Shown here: piece by piece, positions 11,597 to 12,100 of the stretch
Layout: the number at the start of each line of letters is the position of its first letter
Numbering within the stretch: position 1 is the first letter of the stretch
DNA from: Solirubrobacterales bacterium
GTDB taxonomy: Bacteria > Actinomycetota > Thermoleophilia > Solirubrobacterales > Solirubrobacteraceae
Assembly (NCBI GenBank): GCA_019240015.1
Contig: JAFAZB010000386.1
Location: 1 to 12,100 of the forward strand
Reading direction: 5' to 3'
DNA length: 12,100 nt
The notes under the pieces: generated by a model
Database searches by the model: none
Told to the model about the DNA's origin: nothing
Seen by the model: only the letters and a program-made list of their open reading frames with translations
Translations under genes and position numbers: made by a program

Positions 11597-12100
11597 ATGG
11601 CGATCACCCGTCCGGCGTCGGGCCCAGGCTCGGCCCGGACGGGGACCGTCCCGGGAGCCGCCCGGTACGAGCCGGTGGCGCATCCCGGTATCCCCGGACG
11701 GTGGACTGACCAGGCCATTCTGGGGGCACTTCGCGCGTGGACCGCTGAGATGGGCGCCCCTCCCCGGCGCCAGGACTGGTCAGGCGAGGATCCGCGGGCG
11801 GCGGCGGCGGCTCAGCGCAAGTGGATGCGCGAGCATCCGAACTGGCCGAGCAGCTCCTGCGTGGCGGCGCACTTCGGCACCTGGAGCAAGGGCCTGGCGG
11901 CCGCGGGACTCCCCGCGCGCGACTTGAGCCTCCAGGGCACGGTCGCAGAACGTATCCAGACGGCCTGGCGGATGCGCGCCGCCGGCCACAGAATCCGTGC
12001 GATCGCCGAGCAGCTCGGCGTCTCGATCTCGACCGTCCACAACTACCTGGGGGCCGGCAGCTGCCCCGACTGCGGAGGGCCGGTGGCGAGCCCGAGGGCG
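11597..12100 (+). CDS. Homing-endonuclease-associated repeat protein with helix-turn-helix; 3' end outside window
   Basis: The frame is open from ATG 11597 to the end of the window (168 codons), so the protein is incomplete. Residues about 34-104 form one repeat of the kind found beside HNH endonucleases: GRWTDQAILGALRAWTAEMG, APPRRQDW, then WPSSSCVAAHFGTWSKGLAA followed by AGLPAR. Residues about 112-150 form a helix-turn-helix: AWRMRAAGHRIRAIAEQLGV then SISTVHNYLG. The visible end, SCPDCGGPV, has the first CxxC of a likely zinc ribbon. Such modules suggest DNA binding; a nuclease domain is not seen in this part. A weak ribosome site AGGCGG lies seven bases before the ATG. The gene starts 20 bases after the aldehyde dehydrogenase stop and may be co-transcribed. 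Confidence 0.82.
   Translation, partial: MAITRPASGPGSARTGTVPGAARYEPVAHPGIPGRWTDQAILGALRAWTAEMGAPPRRQDWSGEDPRAAAAAQRKWMREHPNWPSSSCVAAHFGTWSKGLAAAGLPARDLSLQGTVAERIQTAWRMRAAGHRIRAIAEQLGVSISTVHNYLGAGSCPDCGGPVASPRA

Noticed and set aside
11609..11640. GC-rich self-complementary stretch near the start of the last gene (gtccgg ... cccggac)
   Set aside because: It lies inside the coding frame, is made of C/G runs, and has no terminator context.
11780..12042. Minus-strand open frames at the end of the window
   Set aside because: They lie opposite a plus-strand frame that holds recognisable repeat, helix-turn-helix and CxxC motifs.
1..12100. tRNA/rRNA genes, CRISPR repeats, transposases
   Set aside because: No cloverleaf-like segment, conserved rRNA sequence, regularly spaced repeats or transposase motifs were found by reading both strands.

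Overview
The window comes from a very GC-rich bacterial chromosome with tightly packed genes, frequent GTG starts and short intergenic gaps. Gene content (AldO-type FAD oxidase, a Tat-exported ferritin-like protein, class III-type PHA synthase with very short PhaE-like partners, ECF sigma factor, MarR-GNAT fusion, PadR regulator, homing-endonuclease-associated repeat protein) suggests an actinobacterium, perhaps a Thermoleophilia/Solirubrobacterales relative. That taxonomic placement is an inference from gene family mix, not from a marker gene.

Layout. (a) 1-2311, plus strand: the 3' end of an acyl-CoA synthetase, then a PHA synthase (phaC) sandwiched between two paralogous ~105-residue PhaE-like proteins. 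The genes are nearly contiguous and probably form one operon that activates acyl chains and polymerises hydroxyacyl-CoA. (b) 2266-4859, minus strand: DUF1275 membrane protein, alditol oxidase (aldO), and a cysteine-less carboxymuconolactone-decarboxylase-family protein, probably co-transcribed in that order. The last overlaps the second PhaE-like gene by 46 bases tail to tail. (c) 4860-5142: a gene-free stretch with three strong hairpins in a row, one of them an 18-bp perfect stem. (d) 5143-7651, minus strand: ECF sigma factor, Tat-exported ferritin-like protein, TatA, and a small unknown protein whose ribosome binding site can be masked by an upstream complementary segment. The sigma gene and the ferritin-like gene are preceded by the same 12-base block GGGTGGAAGGTT followed by GTCTC at ECF-promoter spacing. 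This makes the cluster look like a small self-activating regulon.

(e) 7774-8694, plus strand: a MarR-GNAT fusion whose promoter is covered by a perfect 22-base palindrome and whose ATG falls about where transcription should begin. (f) 8691-8896, minus strand: the decayed C-terminal end of an alpha/beta hydrolase. (g) 8896-9945, minus strand: PadR regulator and a DUF1579-like protein, divergent from (h) an NAD(P)-dependent aldehyde dehydrogenase (10083-11576, plus), whose likely promoter carries an inverted repeat. (i) 11597-end, plus: an incomplete gene for a protein with a homing-endonuclease-associated repeat, a helix-turn-helix and the start of a zinc ribbon.

No rRNA, tRNA, CRISPR array, transposase or phage gene was seen. 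The strongest leads are the sigma/ferritin/TatA regulon with matching promoters, the SD-masking leader at 5420-5498, the hairpin cluster at 5005-5129, and the phaE-like/phaC/phaE-like arrangement.
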